Below are positions 53,580 through 63,989 of a stretch of 64,000 nt of DNA, in pieces. Source of the stretch: Bordetella parapertussis (GTDB taxonomy: Bacteria; Pseudomonadota; Gammaproteobacteria; Burkholderiales; SG8-41); NCBI GenBank assembly GCA_945906815.1, contig CAMDRT010000001.1, positions 62,001 to 126,000 of the forward strand. The letters run 5' to 3'. The position numbers were made by a program, and so were the translations under genes. How positions within the stretch are numbered: position 1 is the first letter of the stretch; each line of letters opens with the position of its first letter. The notes beneath the pieces were generated by a model. It worked only from the letters and a program-made list of their open reading frames with translations, did not search any database and was not told the origin of the DNA.

Positions 53580-53587
53580 GATATAAT
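53579..53587 (+). promoter_or_regulatory. Candidate extended -10 promoter of cysS
   Basis: TGATATAAT on the plus strand, the same nine bases as at the tRNA-Pro and efp promoters, about 140 bases before cysS. No convincing -35. It overlaps the start codon of the divergent TPR gene if that gene starts at 53579. Confidence 0.45.
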
Positions 53588-53727
53588 TTTTACTGAATTT
53601 CAGAGACTTAGCGCCGATCCGCAGGCACTTTATTGGGGAATCAGGCGCAGTCCGCATTCTACCAGAACAGCGTATTTATCCTGCCAGCGCAAGCGTAGTC
53701 ACTCTGCGCAAGAATAAAGCCAATCAC

Positions 53728-55104
53728 ATGCTCAAGATTTACAACACCCTGACGCGCAGCAAGCAGGAATTCGTGCCGCTCACAAAGGGCAAAGTCAATA
53801 TGTACGTGTGCGGCATGACGGTCTACGATTATTGCCACTTGGGACATGCACGGGTGATGGTGGTGTTCGACGTGGTGCGCCATTGGCTGCATACGTTGGG
53901 GTATGACGTGAACTTCGTGCGTAACATCACCGACATCGAAGACAAAATCATCAAACGCGCCCAGGAGAATAACGAGCCGATCGGTGTATTGACCGAACGG
54001 TTTATCAAGGCGATGGACGAAGACGCCGCCGCACTGGGGGTCGAAAAGCCCGATCACGAGCCGCGCGCCACGCAATATGTGCCGGGCATGCTCGACATGA
54101 TAGAAGTGCTGCGCCAAAAAGGTTTGGCCTATCAGGCGAGTGACGGCGACGTGAATTTTGCGGTACGTAAATTTGAAGGCTATGGCAAGTTGTCGGGAAA
54201 ATCGCTCGACGATCTGCGTGCGGGCGAGCGCGTGCAAGTCGATATGGCGAAAGACGATCCTCTTGACTTCGTGTTGTGGAAGCGCGCCAAAGAGGGCGAG
54301 CCGGCGTGGGACTCGCCGTGGGGCAAAGGCCGTCCGGGCTGGCATATTGAATGTTCGGTGATGGCGAATTCATTGCTCGGTAAGCATTTTGACATCCATG
54401 GCGGCGGGCAGGATTTGCAGTTTCCACATCACGAAAACGAAATTGCGCAATCCGAAGGCGCGCACCAGTGCACTTTCGTCAATACCTGGATGCACAACGG
54501 CTTTGTGCGAGTCGATAATGAAAAAATGTCCAAGTCGTTGGGCAATTTTTTTACCGTGCGTGAAATTCTCACCAAATATGATCCGGAAGTGGTGCGCTTT
54601 TTTATTGTGCGCGCGCACTATCGCAGCCCGCTGAATTATTCCGATCATCATCTGGATGACGCCAGGCAGGGCCTGACGCGCCTGTACACCGCGTTGAAAG
54701 ATTTTGATGTTGCTGCAGGTGATGTCGACTGGAACAATGCCCATGCCCAAGCGTTTCGTGCGGCGATGGACGATGATTTCAACACGCCGGAGGCGGTGGC
54801 AGCGTTATTTGAAATCGTCAATGAAATCCATAAGTCAAAGTCTGCGCAGATGGCGCGGCTATTAAAATCTCTGGCGGGGATATTGGGCTTGTTGCGAAGG
54901 GATGCGAGTGTATTCCTGCACGCAGGAACGCCTTCGGCAGAGGGTGTTACGCCTGAGCAGATCGAGTCGCAAATTGCCGCGCGCGCTACCGCCAAGATAG
55001 CAAAAAATTATGCCGAAGCGGATCGCATACGCAAGGCATTGCTCGACGCGGGTATCGCGCTAGAAGACAAACCCGGTGGTGTCACGGAATGGCGTAGAAA
55101 ATAA
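53728..55104 (+). CDS. cysS: Cysteinyl-tRNA synthetase
   Basis: 458 residues. [20 protein letters not shown] holds the first zinc-ligand Cys and the HIGH-type motif (HLGH), [17 protein letters not shown] the zinc-binding His region, and [10 protein letters not shown] is the KMSKS loop. The C-terminal anticodon-binding part ends [11 protein letters not shown] as in the family. It charges tRNA-Cys. It is transcribed away from the TPR/cyclophilin genes. Confidence 0.98.
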   Translation: MLKIYNTLTRSKQEFVPLTKGKVNMYVCGMTVYDYCHLGHARVMVVFDVVRHWLHTLGYDVNFVRNITDIEDKIIKRAQENNEPIGVLTERFIKAMDEDAAALGVEKPDHEPRATQYVPGMLDMIEVLRQKGLAYQASDGDVNFAVRKFEGYGKLSGKSLDDLRAGERVQVDMAKDDPLDFVLWKRAKEGEPAWDSPWGKGRPGWHIECSVMANSLLGKHFDIHGGGQDLQFPHHENEIAQSEGAHQCTFVNTWMHNGFVRVDNEKMSKSLGNFFTVREILTKYDPEVVRFFIVRAHYRSPLNYSDHHLDDARQGLTRLYTALKDFDVAAGDVDWNNAHAQAFRAAMDDDFNTPEAVAALFEIVNEIHKSKSAQMARLLKSLAGILGLLRRDASVFLHAGTPSAEGVTPEQIESQIAARATAKIAKNYAEADRIRKALLDAGIALEDKPGGVTEWRRK

Positions 55105-55124
55105 GTTTGCCAGGGATCAGGTTT

Positions 55125-55234
55125 GTAGGGTGGGTTAGGCGCGGGGTATGCGCGGTAACCTACCGTCCCGCGTGCTGTTCGATACCGCTCGGCGGGTTAC
55201 GGCGTCGATGACCCTGACGCCTAACCCACCCTAC
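55125..55234. repeat. Palindromic intergenic element
   Basis: GTAGGGTGGGTTAGGCG (55125-55141) and its exact inverse CGCCTAACCCACCCTAC (55218-55234) enclose 76 bases that contain further inverted pieces (GGTAAC and GGGTTAC). The 17-bp arms are perfect. Elements ending TAGGGTGGGTTAG occur in multiple copies in many proteobacterial genomes, so this is likely a small non-coding mobile or REP-like sequence between cysS and the nucleoside transporter. Confidence 0.7.
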
Positions 55235-55252
55235 GAAAATTGCTGAGGGGAA

Positions 55253-56500
55253 ATGAATCTCGCTATTCAAAGTGCATGCGGATTGTTCGCACTTCTTGCC
55301 CTCACCTGGGTGCTCAGTGAAAACCGGCGCGCCGTGCCGTGGCGCATTGTGTTTTCGGGCGTGTTACTGATGCTGGTGATGGCGTTGCTGTTGCTGAAAG
55401 TGCCGCTGTTCAAACAGTTTTTCTTTGCGCTGAACGACGGGCTGATGGCGCTGGAAAAAGCCACGCAGGCTGGAACCGCGTTTGTGTTCGGTTATCTCGG
55501 CGGCGGCATGTTGCCATTCGCGGAGCAGCCACAAACGTCGAGCTTTGTGCTGGCGTTTCGCGCGCTGCCGCTGATTCTGGTGGTGAGCGCGCTATCGTCA
55601 CTGCTGTTTTACTGGCGCGTCCTGCCGTTCATCGTGCGTGCTATTTCCGCGTTTCTGGAAAAGACCCTGGGCGTGGGCGGCGCGGTGGGTTTGTCCACCG
55701 CGGCAAACGTATTTGTCGGCATGGTGGAGGCGCCGCTGGTGATTCGTCCGTACTTGCAGCAGATGAGCCGCGGCGAGCTTTTTATGGTGATGACCGGTGG
55801 CATGGCCGGTGTCGCTGGCACGATGATGGTGCTTTACGCCAGCATTCTCGGCGCGGTGGTGCCGGAAGCGATGGGACACCTACTGTCGGCGTCGCTGATC
55901 ACCGCACCGGCAGCGATTGTGATTGCGGCGCTGATGGTGCCGTCGGCGGGCGCGGCGACCGCGGGCACGCTGGATGCGGCGCAGGAATCCACGAGTGCGA
56001 TGGATGCGATAACGCGCGGCACGATCGATGGCCTGACGCTGTTGCTCAACATCGTGGCCTTATTGATTGTGTTAATTGCGCTGGTGACGCTGGGCAATCT
56101 TGCGCTGGGCCTGCTGCCCGAAATCGGGGGTAAGGCGGTCACACTACAGCGCGTGCTGGGTGCGGCGATGGCGCCGCTGGTGTGGCTGATGGGCATACCG
56201 TGGGCAGAAGCAGCGCACGCAGGCGCCCTGATGGGCAGTAAAACCATCCTCAACGAATTCATCGCCTATCGTGAAATGGCGCAGTTACCGCTGGACGCGT
56301 TATCGGAACGTAGCCGGGTGATCATGACTTACGCGCTGTGCGGTTTCGCGAATTTTGGCAGCCTCGGCATCATGATCGGCGGCCTAGCAACCATGGTGCC
56401 GGCGCGGCGGGACGAAATTGTTGCGCTCGGCATGCGCTCGATAGTGGCGGGCACGCTGGCGACGATGAGCGCTGGCGCCGTAGTGGGGATAATGTTGTAA
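55253..56500 (+). CDS. NupC-family (CNT) nucleoside transporter
   Basis: 415 residues, about ten membrane helices. FVFGYLGGGMLPFAE, the MVEAPLVIRPYLQQMSRGELFMVMTGGMAGVAGTMM region and GSKTILNEFIAY are the CNT signatures; the last is the substrate/ion-binding stretch. It imports nucleosides with a proton or sodium ion. Stands alone after the palindromic element. GAGGGGA precedes the ATG. Confidence 0.94.
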   Translation: MNLAIQSACGLFALLALTWVLSENRRAVPWRIVFSGVLLMLVMALLLLKVPLFKQFFFALNDGLMALEKATQAGTAFVFGYLGGGMLPFAEQPQTSSFVLAFRALPLILVVSALSSLLFYWRVLPFIVRAISAFLEKTLGVGGAVGLSTAANVFVGMVEAPLVIRPYLQQMSRGELFMVMTGGMAGVAGTMMVLYASILGAVVPEAMGHLLSASLITAPAAIVIAALMVPSAGAATAGTLDAAQESTSAMDAITRGTIDGLTLLLNIVALLIVLIALVTLGNLALGLLPEIGGKAVTLQRVLGAAMAPLVWLMGIPWAEAAHAGALMGSKTILNEFIAYREMAQLPLDALSERSRVIMTYALCGFANFGSLGIMIGGLATMVPARRDEIVALGMRSIVAGTLATMSAGAVVGIML

Positions 56501-56672
56501 CGTGTAGTGTCGACGGTATTAATCACGTGCATGTGTTCGTGGGCTCACAGGCCCGCCAGGCGGCACAGTGACGCTGATAGTGCCGAGCGCCACGAGAGGG
56601 TAGCATCACAGCCGGCAAGCAGCGTGGTGGTGGCCCCCCCATCGTGCGGCTCACACGGCTGAATATCATGCG

Positions 56673-57788
56673 CTACGTGCCAAAAAACGCCTTCACCTTG
56701 TCCATCCAGCCCTTGGCGCGCGGGTTGTGTTGTCCTGCACTACGCTGATCGATGGTTTCAAGTTCCAGCAACAGTTCGCGCTGGCGCGCCGTCAGATTGA
56801 CTGGTGTTTCAACCACCACATGGCACATCAGGTCGCCATGCGTGCTGGAGCGCACGCCTTTGATGCCTTTGCCGCGTAGACGGAAAATTTTTCCGGACTG
56901 CGTTTCGGCGGGGATCTTGATTTTGGCGTAGCCGTCGAGCGTGGGGATTTCGATATCGCCGCCGAGCGCGGCCGTGGTAAAACTCACCGGCATTTCGCAA
57001 TGTAGATCATTTTGCTCGCGCTGGAACACCGTGTGCGGCTTGATATGTATCACCACATACAAATCGCCCGAGGAGCCGCCGCTGGCACCCGCTTCGCCTT
57101 CGCCGGACAGGCGTATGCGGTCGCCCTCGTCGACGCCTGCGGGAATTTTCACCGCCAGCGTCTTGTGCTGCTTCACACGGCCGGCGCCGCTGCATGCGCT
57201 GCACGGATGGGCGATCATTTTGCCGCTGCCGTGGCATTTCGGGCAGGTTTGCTGAATCGAAAAAAACCCCTGCTGCATGCGCACCTGGCCCTGGCCTTTG
57301 CAGGTGGAGCAGGTGGCCGGTTGCGTGCCGGGTTTCGCGCCCAAGCCTTTGCAGGTGCCGCATTCTTCCAATGCCGGGATGCGGATGCGTGTCTCAGTGC
57401 CGCGCGCGGCTTCCTCCAGCGACACTTCGAGGTTGTAGCGTAAATCCGCGCCGCGATAGACGCCGGAACGCTGGCGTCCGCCGCCAAAAATGTCACCAAA
57501 AATGTCGCCGAAGGCGTCGGAGAAATTGCCGAATCCGGCGCCCGCGCCGGCCGCCGTGGCGCCAACGCCCGCATGGCCATATTGATCGTACGCCGCACGC
57601 TTGTTGGCGTCCGAAAGTATTTCGTAGGCTTCCTTGGCTTCCTTGAAATTTTCCTCGGCCTTGGGGTTATCCGGGTTGCGATCCGGATGCCATTTCATCG
57701 CCAGCTTGCGGTACGATTTTTTGAGCTCATCGTCGGATGCATCGCGATTGACGTCGAGCAGTTCGTAGTAGTCTTTTTTTTGAGCCAT
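56673..57788 (-). CDS. dnaJ: Chaperone DnaJ
   Basis: 371 residues. J domain with HPD ([11 protein letters not shown]) at about 33-35, Gly/Phe region ([15 protein letters not shown]), and the four CxxCxGxG zinc elements: [32 protein letters not shown]. The C-terminal substrate domain is intact. It stimulates DnaK. Third gene of the heat-shock operon; 104 bases separate it from dnaK. Confidence 0.98.
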   Translation of the reverse strand: MAQKKDYYELLDVNRDASDDELKKSYRKLAMKWHPDRNPDNPKAEENFKEAKEAYEILSDANKRAAYDQYGHAGVGATAAGAGAGFGNFSDAFGDIFGDIFGGGRQRSGVYRGADLRYNLEVSLEEAARGTETRIRIPALEECGTCKGLGAKPGTQPATCSTCKGQGQVRMQQGFFSIQQTCPKCHGSGKMIAHPCSACSGAGRVKQHKTLAVKIPAGVDEGDRIRLSGEGEAGASGGSSGDLYVVIHIKPHTVFQREQNDLHCEMPVSFTTAALGGDIEIPTLDGYAKIKIPAETQSGKIFRLRGKGIKGVRSSTHGDLMCHVVVETPVNLTARQRELLLELETIDQRSAGQHNPRAKGWMDKVKAFFGT

Positions 57789-57843
57789 TGGTTTTAAGGG
57801 TGTGAGGCGTTAAGCGTGAGGGGTGAGGTGCAAGAACGCGAAT

Positions 57844-57871
57844 AGGGTGAGGCGCCTTCGCGTCTCACCCT
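57844..57871 (-). promoter_or_regulatory. dnaK-dnaJ intercistronic hairpin
   Basis: AGGGTGAG (57844-57851) pairs with CTCACCCT (57864-57871) with an inner GCG/CGC extension. A further GCGTGAGGGGTGAG stretch to the left can form alternative pairs. No T-tract on the minus strand; it probably affects dnaJ level relative to dnaK. Confidence 0.5.
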
Positions 57872-57892
57872 TCACGCCAAACGCGTCACGGG

Positions 57893-59854
57893 TTATTTCT
57901 TGTCTTTCACCTCGGTGTATTCGGCATCGACAACATTGCTGTCATCTTTCTTGGCAGCCTCGGCTTTTGCATCGCCGCCGCCCGTCGCGCCGCCTGCCGC
58001 GCCGCTCGCCGCAGCTTCCGCTTGCTGCTTCGCCTGCTCCTGCGCGTACATTTTTTCGGCCAGTTTTTGCGAGGCTTCCGCGAGTGTTTTGGATTTGGCC
58101 TCGATACTGTCCTTGTCGTCGGACTTCAGCGCTTCCTCGGCATCCTTCAATGCGCTTTCAATCTTGGATTTTTCATCGGCCGCCAGCTGTTCACTGTGAT
58201 CTTTGAACATTTTTTTCACGGAATGCACCAACGCATCGCACTGGTTGCGCGCGCTAACCAGTTCCAGCACTTTTTTGTCCTCTTCGGCATGCGCTTCGGC
58301 GTCTTTTACCATACGCTGAATCTCTTCCTCGCTGAGTCCGGAGCTGGCCTGAATCTTGATCTTGTTTTCCTTGCCGGTGGCTTTGTCCTTGGCCGACACA
58401 TGCAGAATACCGTTGGCGTCAATGTCGAACGTCACTTCGATCTGCGGCATGCCACGCTGCGACGGCGGAATGTCGGTGAGATTGAACTGGCCCAGTGACT
58501 TGTTCGCCTTGGCGATTTCGCGCTCGCCTTGTAGCACGTGGATGGTCACTGCGGTCTGATTGTCTTCGGCGGTCGAAAATACCTGATTTGCCTTAGTCGG
58601 AATGGTGGTGTTTTTCTGAATCAGCTTGGTCATCACACTGCCCAGCGTTTCGATGCCCAGCGACAGCGGCGTCACGTCGAGCAACAGCACATCCTTGACG
58701 TCGCCTTTCAACACGCCGGCCTGAATCGCAGCACCCACTGCAACAGCCTCATCCGGGTTCACGTCTTTGCGTGGCTCTTTACCAAACAGCTCTTTAACTT
58801 TTTCCTGCACTTTCGGCATGCGGGTCTGGCCGCCTACCAGAATTACATCTTCGATGTCGGAAGTCTTCACACCCGCGTCCTTGATCGCGATTTCGCAGGG
58901 CTTGATGGTGCGTTCGATCAATTCCTCGACCAGTGACTCAAACTTTGCGCGGGTAATCTTTATCGCCAGATGTTTCGGTCCGGACTGATCTGCTGTGATG
59001 TATGGCAGATTCACTTCGGTTTGTTGCGAGCTCGACAGCTCAATCTTCGCTTTCTCCGCTGCGTCTTTCAGGCGCTGCAGCGCCAGCATGTCTTTGCGCA
59101 GATCGACGCCGGATTCTTTTTTAAATTCGTCGCACAGATAATCCATCAGGCGCTGGTCGAAATCTTCGCCGCCGAGGAAAGTGTCACCGTTGGTGGACAG
59201 CACTTCGAATTGATGCTCGCCATCGATTTCGGCGATCTCGATGATGGACACGTCGAACGTGCCGCCGCCGAGGTCGTACACGGCGATCTTGCGGTCGCCC
59301 TTTTTCTTGTCCATGCCGAAGGCCAAGGCTGCCGCCGTCGGCTCATTGATGATACGTTTGACGTCGAGGCCTGCGATGCGGCCCGCGTCTTTGGTGGCCT
59401 GACGCTGCGAGTCGTTGAAGTAGGCGGGCACCGTGATCACGGCTTCGGTGACTGGCTCACCGAGATAATCTTCGGCGGTCTTTTTCATCTTGATCAGCAC
59501 TTGCGCAGACACTTCCTGCGAGGCGATTTGCTTGCCGCGCACTTCCACCCAGGCGTCGCCGTTGCTGGCCTTGACGATCTTGTAGGGCATTAGGTCGAGG
59601 TCTTTTTGCACCTCTTTTTCCTCGAAGCGGCGGCCGATCAGGCGCTTCACCGCATATAAGGTGTTCCTCGGGTTGGTAACGGCTTGGCGCTTGCCCGGCG
59701 CGCCGGTGAGAATTTCGCCATCATCCATGTAAGCTACGATCGACGGCGTGGTGCGCGCGCCTTCCGAGTTTTCGATTACCTTCGGTGCGCCATTTTCCAT
59801 AACGGCCACGCAGGAGTTGGTGGTGCCCAAGTCTATGCCTATGATTTTGCTCAT
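57893..59854 (-). CDS. dnaK: Chaperone DnaK (Hsp70)
   Basis: 653 residues. Phosphate-binding [10 protein letters not shown] at the N-terminus, [15 protein letters not shown], and the linker/substrate-binding boundary [16 protein letters not shown]. The C-terminus has a Gly/Ala lid tail and ends EYTEVKDKK, close to the EEVD-like ending of proteobacterial DnaK. ATP-driven chaperone. Follows grpE by 64 bases on the minus strand. Confidence 0.99.
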   Translation of the reverse strand: MSKIIGIDLGTTNSCVAVMENGAPKVIENSEGARTTPSIVAYMDDGEILTGAPGKRQAVTNPRNTLYAVKRLIGRRFEEKEVQKDLDLMPYKIVKASNGDAWVEVRGKQIASQEVSAQVLIKMKKTAEDYLGEPVTEAVITVPAYFNDSQRQATKDAGRIAGLDVKRIINEPTAAALAFGMDKKKGDRKIAVYDLGGGTFDVSIIEIAEIDGEHQFEVLSTNGDTFLGGEDFDQRLMDYLCDEFKKESGVDLRKDMLALQRLKDAAEKAKIELSSSQQTEVNLPYITADQSGPKHLAIKITRAKFESLVEELIERTIKPCEIAIKDAGVKTSDIEDVILVGGQTRMPKVQEKVKELFGKEPRKDVNPDEAVAVGAAIQAGVLKGDVKDVLLLDVTPLSLGIETLGSVMTKLIQKNTTIPTKANQVFSTAEDNQTAVTIHVLQGEREIAKANKSLGQFNLTDIPPSQRGMPQIEVTFDIDANGILHVSAKDKATGKENKIKIQASSGLSEEEIQRMVKDAEAHAEEDKKVLELVSARNQCDALVHSVKKMFKDHSEQLAADEKSKIESALKDAEEALKSDDKDSIEAKSKTLAEASQKLAEKMYAQEQAKQQAEAAASGAAGGATGGGDAKAEAAKKDDSNVVDAEYTEVKDKK

Positions 59855-59918
59855 TTTATTACCCTAGTCTGCAAAGTTTTCGATGTGTTTTATATGGGGA
59901 TAACGTCATCAGTTTCAA

Positions 59919-60467
59919 TCACGCTTGCGCTTTGGCCTTAGCCACAGTCACCAGCGCCGGGCGGATCACGCGGGCATTCAGTGTGTAGCCTTTTTGCAAA
60001 ACGCTGACCACGGTGTTGGGCTCGGCTGCGGCTTCAACCATGCTGATCGCCTGATGGCGGTGCGGGTCGAATTTTTGACTGACCGGATTTTCTTCGGCGA
60101 GATCGTATTTCTCGAATGCGGCTTTCAATTGCTTCAACGTGAGCTCGACGCCGCTTTTGAGATTTTCTGCGGAAGCATTTTCAGTCGACAGCGCGGCCTC
60201 AAGGCTGTCTTTCACTGCCAGCAACTCAGTGGCAAAATTTTCCACTGCGTATTTGTGCGCGGCAGCGACATCGGTTTGAGCGCGCTTGCGCATATTTTCG
60301 GTTTCGGCTTTGGCGCGCAAAAAAGCGTCGCGGTGCTCCTGCGCGGCGGCTTCGGCTTTTTGCAGCAACTCTTCGAGCGTCGGCTGTGCTTGCCCGGGTG
60401 CGGTAGCCTCTGCTGCGGGCGCCGGTTCCGGCGGTGTAGTGGATTCATTGTGGGGGGATTCAGTCAT
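59919..60467 (-). CDS. grpE: Nucleotide exchange factor GrpE
   Basis: 182 residues. Disordered Pro/Glu-rich N-terminus, a long coiled-coil helix (about 35-95, [31 protein letters not shown]) and the C-terminal beta domain with [19 protein letters not shown]. It promotes ADP release from DnaK. First gene of grpE-dnaK-dnaJ. The sigma-32-like promoter lies 28 bases upstream. Confidence 0.98.
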   Translation of the reverse strand: MTESPHNESTTPPEPAPAAEATAPGQAQPTLEELLQKAEAAAQEHRDAFLRAKAETENMRKRAQTDVAAAHKYAVENFATELLAVKDSLEAALSTENASAENLKSGVELTLKQLKAAFEKYDLAEENPVSQKFDPHRHQAISMVEAAAEPNTVVSVLQKGYTLNARVIRPALVTVAKAKAQA

Positions 60468-60494
60468 GCCTGGGTCTCCGATTAACCTTTAACC

Positions 60495-60522
60495 AAATTG
60501 GGGTGGAGTTGGCTAATTCAAG
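60495..60522 (-). promoter_or_regulatory. Sigma-32-type heat-shock promoter of grpE-dnaK-dnaJ
   Basis: On the minus strand: -35 CTTGAA (60517-60522), 13-base spacer, -10 CCCCAATTT (60495-60503). The sigma-32 consensus is CTTGAA, 11-16 bases, CCCCATNT. It lies 28 bases before the grpE start. No CIRCE inverted repeat was seen. Confidence 0.75.
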
Positions 60523-60725
60523 CGCAGAAACGGAAATTGGGGAAAAATTATAAGTAATTGTTATTAAAGGAACTATTGCTCTTCGATAGGGTGCTGCAGC
60601 ATAAGCACTTGCACGCCACGCGTACCCACCTGAATTTCGAATCCAGCTAAAATCTTTGGGCAGGTCCACTGCTAAGACAGCGTGAGCAGGTTGCTGGCGA
60701 GGCATTCTAGAAAGTGAATGGCGCA

Positions 60726-63050
60726 ATGAACTCACCTTTCTTTGATGTAAACGGCGCGCGGGTGTCGCGGCTGGAAGACTATCGGCTCATCACCGGCAAC
60801 GGCAAATATGCCGCCGACTGGAATTTGCCCGGCCAGTTGTATGGGCATTTCCTGCGCTCGGAGCGAGCGCATGCGCGTATTGTTGCCGTCAATATCATCG
60901 CGGCGAAATTGCTCCCCGGCGTCCACGTGGTACTCACCGGCGAGGATGCTGTGCGCGCGGGCTATGTGCAGCCCGTGAGTTTTTTTACTTTCGCGGGCAA
61001 GAACGGCGCGCGTCCGTTGCTGCCGCAGTGGCCTGTATTGGCACATCAGCGCGTGCGCTTTGCCGGCGAGCCGGTGGCGTTCGTGGTTGCCGCGTCAGCG
61101 CATCTGGCGCAGGATGCCTGTGCCTTGATAGAAATCGAGTACCAAGATCTGCCGTGCGTGGTGGATAGTGTAGCGGCACTCGAACCGGCGGCGCCGCTGC
61201 TCCACCCACATATACCTGGCAACATGCCGTTTGAATGCGAAGCGGGAGATGCTGCAGCAACCGAGGCCGCTTTCGCGATCGCGTCGCATGTGACCCGACT
61301 GCGGCTTACCAGCGCGCGGGTAGTGCCCAGTCCCCTGGAGCCGCGCGCGTGTGTGGTGGCTTTCGATGCACCATCCGAAAGCTATACCGTGCATGCCTGC
61401 GTGCAGGGCGCAAACATGTTGCGCATGCAACTGTCGGGCTATACCCAAGTGCCTGAGGACAAGCTCAAGATCGTAGCGCACGATGTAGGCGGTGGTTTTG
61501 GCTGCCGCAGCATGGGTTACCCGGAGTATTGCGTGGCGATGATGGCGGCGCGCGCCAGCGGGCGGCCGGTGAAGTGGATTTCGACGCGTGCTGAAGCGTT
61601 TCTGGCGGACAACCACGGCCGTGGCAGTGTGATCGATGGCGAGCTCGCGTTGGATGCGAACGGGAAATTTTTGGCAATGCGTCTCGACTGGATTGCCGAG
61701 GTCGGCGCGTATATGACGCCACCCGCAGCGGCCGCCACCATCCGCAATCCGATCGTCAGCTTTACCGGCGCTTACCGCATACCAGCGTTGTATGGCCGTT
61801 GGCGGGTAGCGCTGACCAATGCCGCGCCCATCGGTAACTATCGCGGCGCCGGGCGGCCGGATATTGCGTATGTGGTCGAACGGCTGGTGAGTCAGGCGGC
61901 GGCTGAAGTGGGCATGGATGCCGTCGAATTGCGCCGGCGCAACTACCTACCGATGGCAGCGTTTCCGTACACAACGCCCACCGGCTCGGTGTATGAAAAT
62001 GCTGACTTTGCGGGGTTGATGGACAAGGCGCTGGCCGCCGCCGACAGCAGTGGTTACCCCGTGCGCTGCGCAGCATCGGCAAAGGCAGGCAAGCTGCGAG
62101 GCCGCGGCATTGCCACGGTGATTGAAACCACCAATGCTGGCATGTACGACCGCGATCAAGTGGCATTGGAAGTGGATCGCGACGGGCGCGTGACGGTACA
62201 CGCGGTGTCGCATGCGCAGGGCCAAGGGCACGAAACCACGCTGGCCATGCTGGTAGCCCGCGCGCTGGAAATTCCTGCCGAACGGGTGAGGGTGCGCCAG
62301 GGTTTGAATGAGCCCCCGCTCTTCGGGAACCACACCGGCGGTTCTCGCAATACGGTAGGCGTCGGCACTATCTGTTATCTCACCGCGCTAAAATTGATCG
62401 AGCAGGGAAAGGCGCGCGTGGCTGAGCAACTGGGTGTTGAGCCTTCGCAGATACACTATGTTGCGGGAGAATTTCGATGCAGCGAGCCCGCGGAATTGAT
62501 CGCGCTGCATGCACTGGCAGGCGACGCGAAGTTCAGCCTCAGCGGTGAAGGTTCGTTTGGCGCGACGTTTCCCAACGACTGCCATATTGCAGAAGTGGAG
62601 ATTGATCCCGAGACCGGGCAAACGACAGTAGCGGCTTATGTGACTGCCGATGATTTTGGTGTGATCGTGAACGACACCATCGTCGAAGGGCAATTGCATG
62701 GCGCGGTGATGCAGGGCGCAGGGCAGGTGTTTGGCGAGCAGGCGTTATATGACCTGAGCAGCGGGCAACTGCTCACCGGCAGCTTTCTCGACTATTACCT
62801 GCCACGCGCGGGGCTGATACGGGACATTCATATGAACCATCATGCCACGGCGTCGCGGGTAAGCCCGTTGGGCGTTAAAGGCATGGGGGAGGCGGGCTGC
62901 ACCGGCGCTTTGCCGGCATTGACCAACGCCGTGATGGATGCGTTGCGGCCGCTCGGCATCGCGCACCTTGATATGCCGCTGACACCGGCCAAAATATGGT
63001 CTGCAATTTACCGCGCCCAGCACGACACAGCGTGCGCTCCAAAATTGTAG
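60726..63050 (+). CDS. Xanthine dehydrogenase/CO dehydrogenase family molybdopterin subunit, orphan
   Basis: 774 residues. The molybdenum large subunit: VSRLEDYRLITGNGKYAADW at the N-terminus, HDVGGGFGCR for the cofactor, PIGNYRGAGRPD as the active-site loop, and KGMGEAGCTGALP with the catalytic Glu. The active-site loop reads YRGAGRP and not the AYRCSFR of form I CO dehydrogenase, so the family is the form II or related hydroxylases. No FAD or 2Fe-2S subunit gene is visible on either side in this window. The start could also be the GTG at 60714; neither has a clear ribosome binding site. A LysR gene follows after 30 bases. Confidence 0.88.
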   Translation: MNSPFFDVNGARVSRLEDYRLITGNGKYAADWNLPGQLYGHFLRSERAHARIVAVNIIAAKLLPGVHVVLTGEDAVRAGYVQPVSFFTFAGKNGARPLLPQWPVLAHQRVRFAGEPVAFVVAASAHLAQDACALIEIEYQDLPCVVDSVAALEPAAPLLHPHIPGNMPFECEAGDAAATEAAFAIASHVTRLRLTSARVVPSPLEPRACVVAFDAPSESYTVHACVQGANMLRMQLSGYTQVPEDKLKIVAHDVGGGFGCRSMGYPEYCVAMMAARASGRPVKWISTRAEAFLADNHGRGSVIDGELALDANGKFLAMRLDWIAEVGAYMTPPAAAATIRNPIVSFTGAYRIPALYGRWRVALTNAAPIGNYRGAGRPDIAYVVERLVSQAAAEVGMDAVELRRRNYLPMAAFPYTTPTGSVYENADFAGLMDKALAAADSSGYPVRCAASAKAGKLRGRGIATVIETTNAGMYDRDQVALEVDRDGRVTVHAVSHAQGQGHETTLAMLVARALEIPAERVRVRQGLNEPPLFGNHTGGSRNTVGVGTICYLTALKLIEQGKARVAEQLGVEPSQIHYVAGEFRCSEPAELIALHALAGDAKFSLSGEGSFGATFPNDCHIAEVEIDPETGQTTVAAYVTADDFGVIVNDTIVEGQLHGAVMQGAGQVFGEQALYDLSSGQLLTGSFLDYYLPRAGLIRDIHMNHHATASRVSPLGVKGMGEAGCTGALPALTNAVMDALRPLGIAHLDMPLTPAKIWSAIYRAQHDTACAPKL

Positions 63051-63080
63051 AATGCATTTTTTTCCCCACATCGGAGCGTT

Positions 63081-63989
63081 GTGAACAAACTGCTGGGCAT
63101 GCTGGCTTTTGTGAAGGTTGCCGAGAGCGGCAGCTTCACCTCGGCTGCGACGCAACTCGGGGTATCGGTTTCAGCGGTGGCGAAGGCCGTGGCGCGGCTG
63201 GAAGAAGAGCTGGGCATACAGTTGCTGGTGCGCTCTACGCGCCAGCTTGCGCTGAACGACGACGGCCGCGATTACTACGCGCGCTGTTTGCAGATACTCA
63301 ATGATATCGAGGATGCCGAGGCCTCGCTGAAAGGCGCGGGCGATGCGCCCAAAGGACAGTTGAAGTTGTCGTTTCCGGCGCTGTTCGGGCGGCTGACGTT
63401 TCTGCCGCGCGCGGCGGAGTTTACTGAGCGCTACCCTGACATCGTACTGCATGTGAGCTTGGATGACCGCCACGCGGATTTGATCGAGCGCGGCCTCGAT
63501 CTTGCGGTGCAGGTAGGTGCAATCCATAATCCACGATACGTCACGCGTGTGTTGAATCGCGGGCCGCGTGTTACCGCGGCGTCGCCGGCGTATTTTGCGC
63601 AGCATGGCAGGCCGCAGGTGCCGGAAGATTTGATGCAGCATCGTTGCATCGCCAGCGCGCTGTTTCCGGTATGGCCGTATAGCGTCAAAGGCAAGCGCAT
63701 CGAGGTCGCGGTGCGCGGACCGCTGGTGTTGACCGGCGGCGACGCCGTGCGCGAAGCCGGGCTGTTGGGGCTGGGTGTGGTGCACTCAAACTGGTGGACA
63801 CTGCGCCATGATCTGGCCGCAGGCACTTTGATTGAAGTGTTAAAGCCCTATGCGGTGGAAGGCCAGCCCATCAGCGTGGTGTACCCGCCGACGCGCCATG
63901 TGCCGCGCAAGCTGCGGGTGACGATTGATTTTCTGGTGGAGATCACGCGCATCCCAGCGCTGGTGGACGCGCAGCGTTTACGCAAATAA
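63081..63989 (+). CDS. LysR-family transcriptional regulator
   Basis: 302 residues. N-terminal winged helix-turn-helix (1-60) with FVKVAESGSFTSAATQLGVSVSAVAKAVARLEEELG, then the linker helix and the periplasmic-binding-like effector domain (PALFGRLTFLPRAAEFTERYPDIVLHV). Starts at a GTG, GTGAACAAACTG, with GGAG upstream. It lies 30 bases after the molybdopterin subunit on the same strand, not divergent as LysR genes often are; it may be co-transcribed. Effector unknown. Confidence 0.93.
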   Translation: MNKLLGMLAFVKVAESGSFTSAATQLGVSVSAVAKAVARLEEELGIQLLVRSTRQLALNDDGRDYYARCLQILNDIEDAEASLKGAGDAPKGQLKLSFPALFGRLTFLPRAAEFTERYPDIVLHVSLDDRHADLIERGLDLAVQVGAIHNPRYVTRVLNRGPRVTAASPAYFAQHGRPQVPEDLMQHRCIASALFPVWPYSVKGKRIEVAVRGPLVLTGGDAVREAGLLGLGVVHSNWWTLRHDLAAGTLIEVLKPYAVEGQPISVVYPPTRHVPRKLRVTIDFLVEITRIPALVDAQRLRK

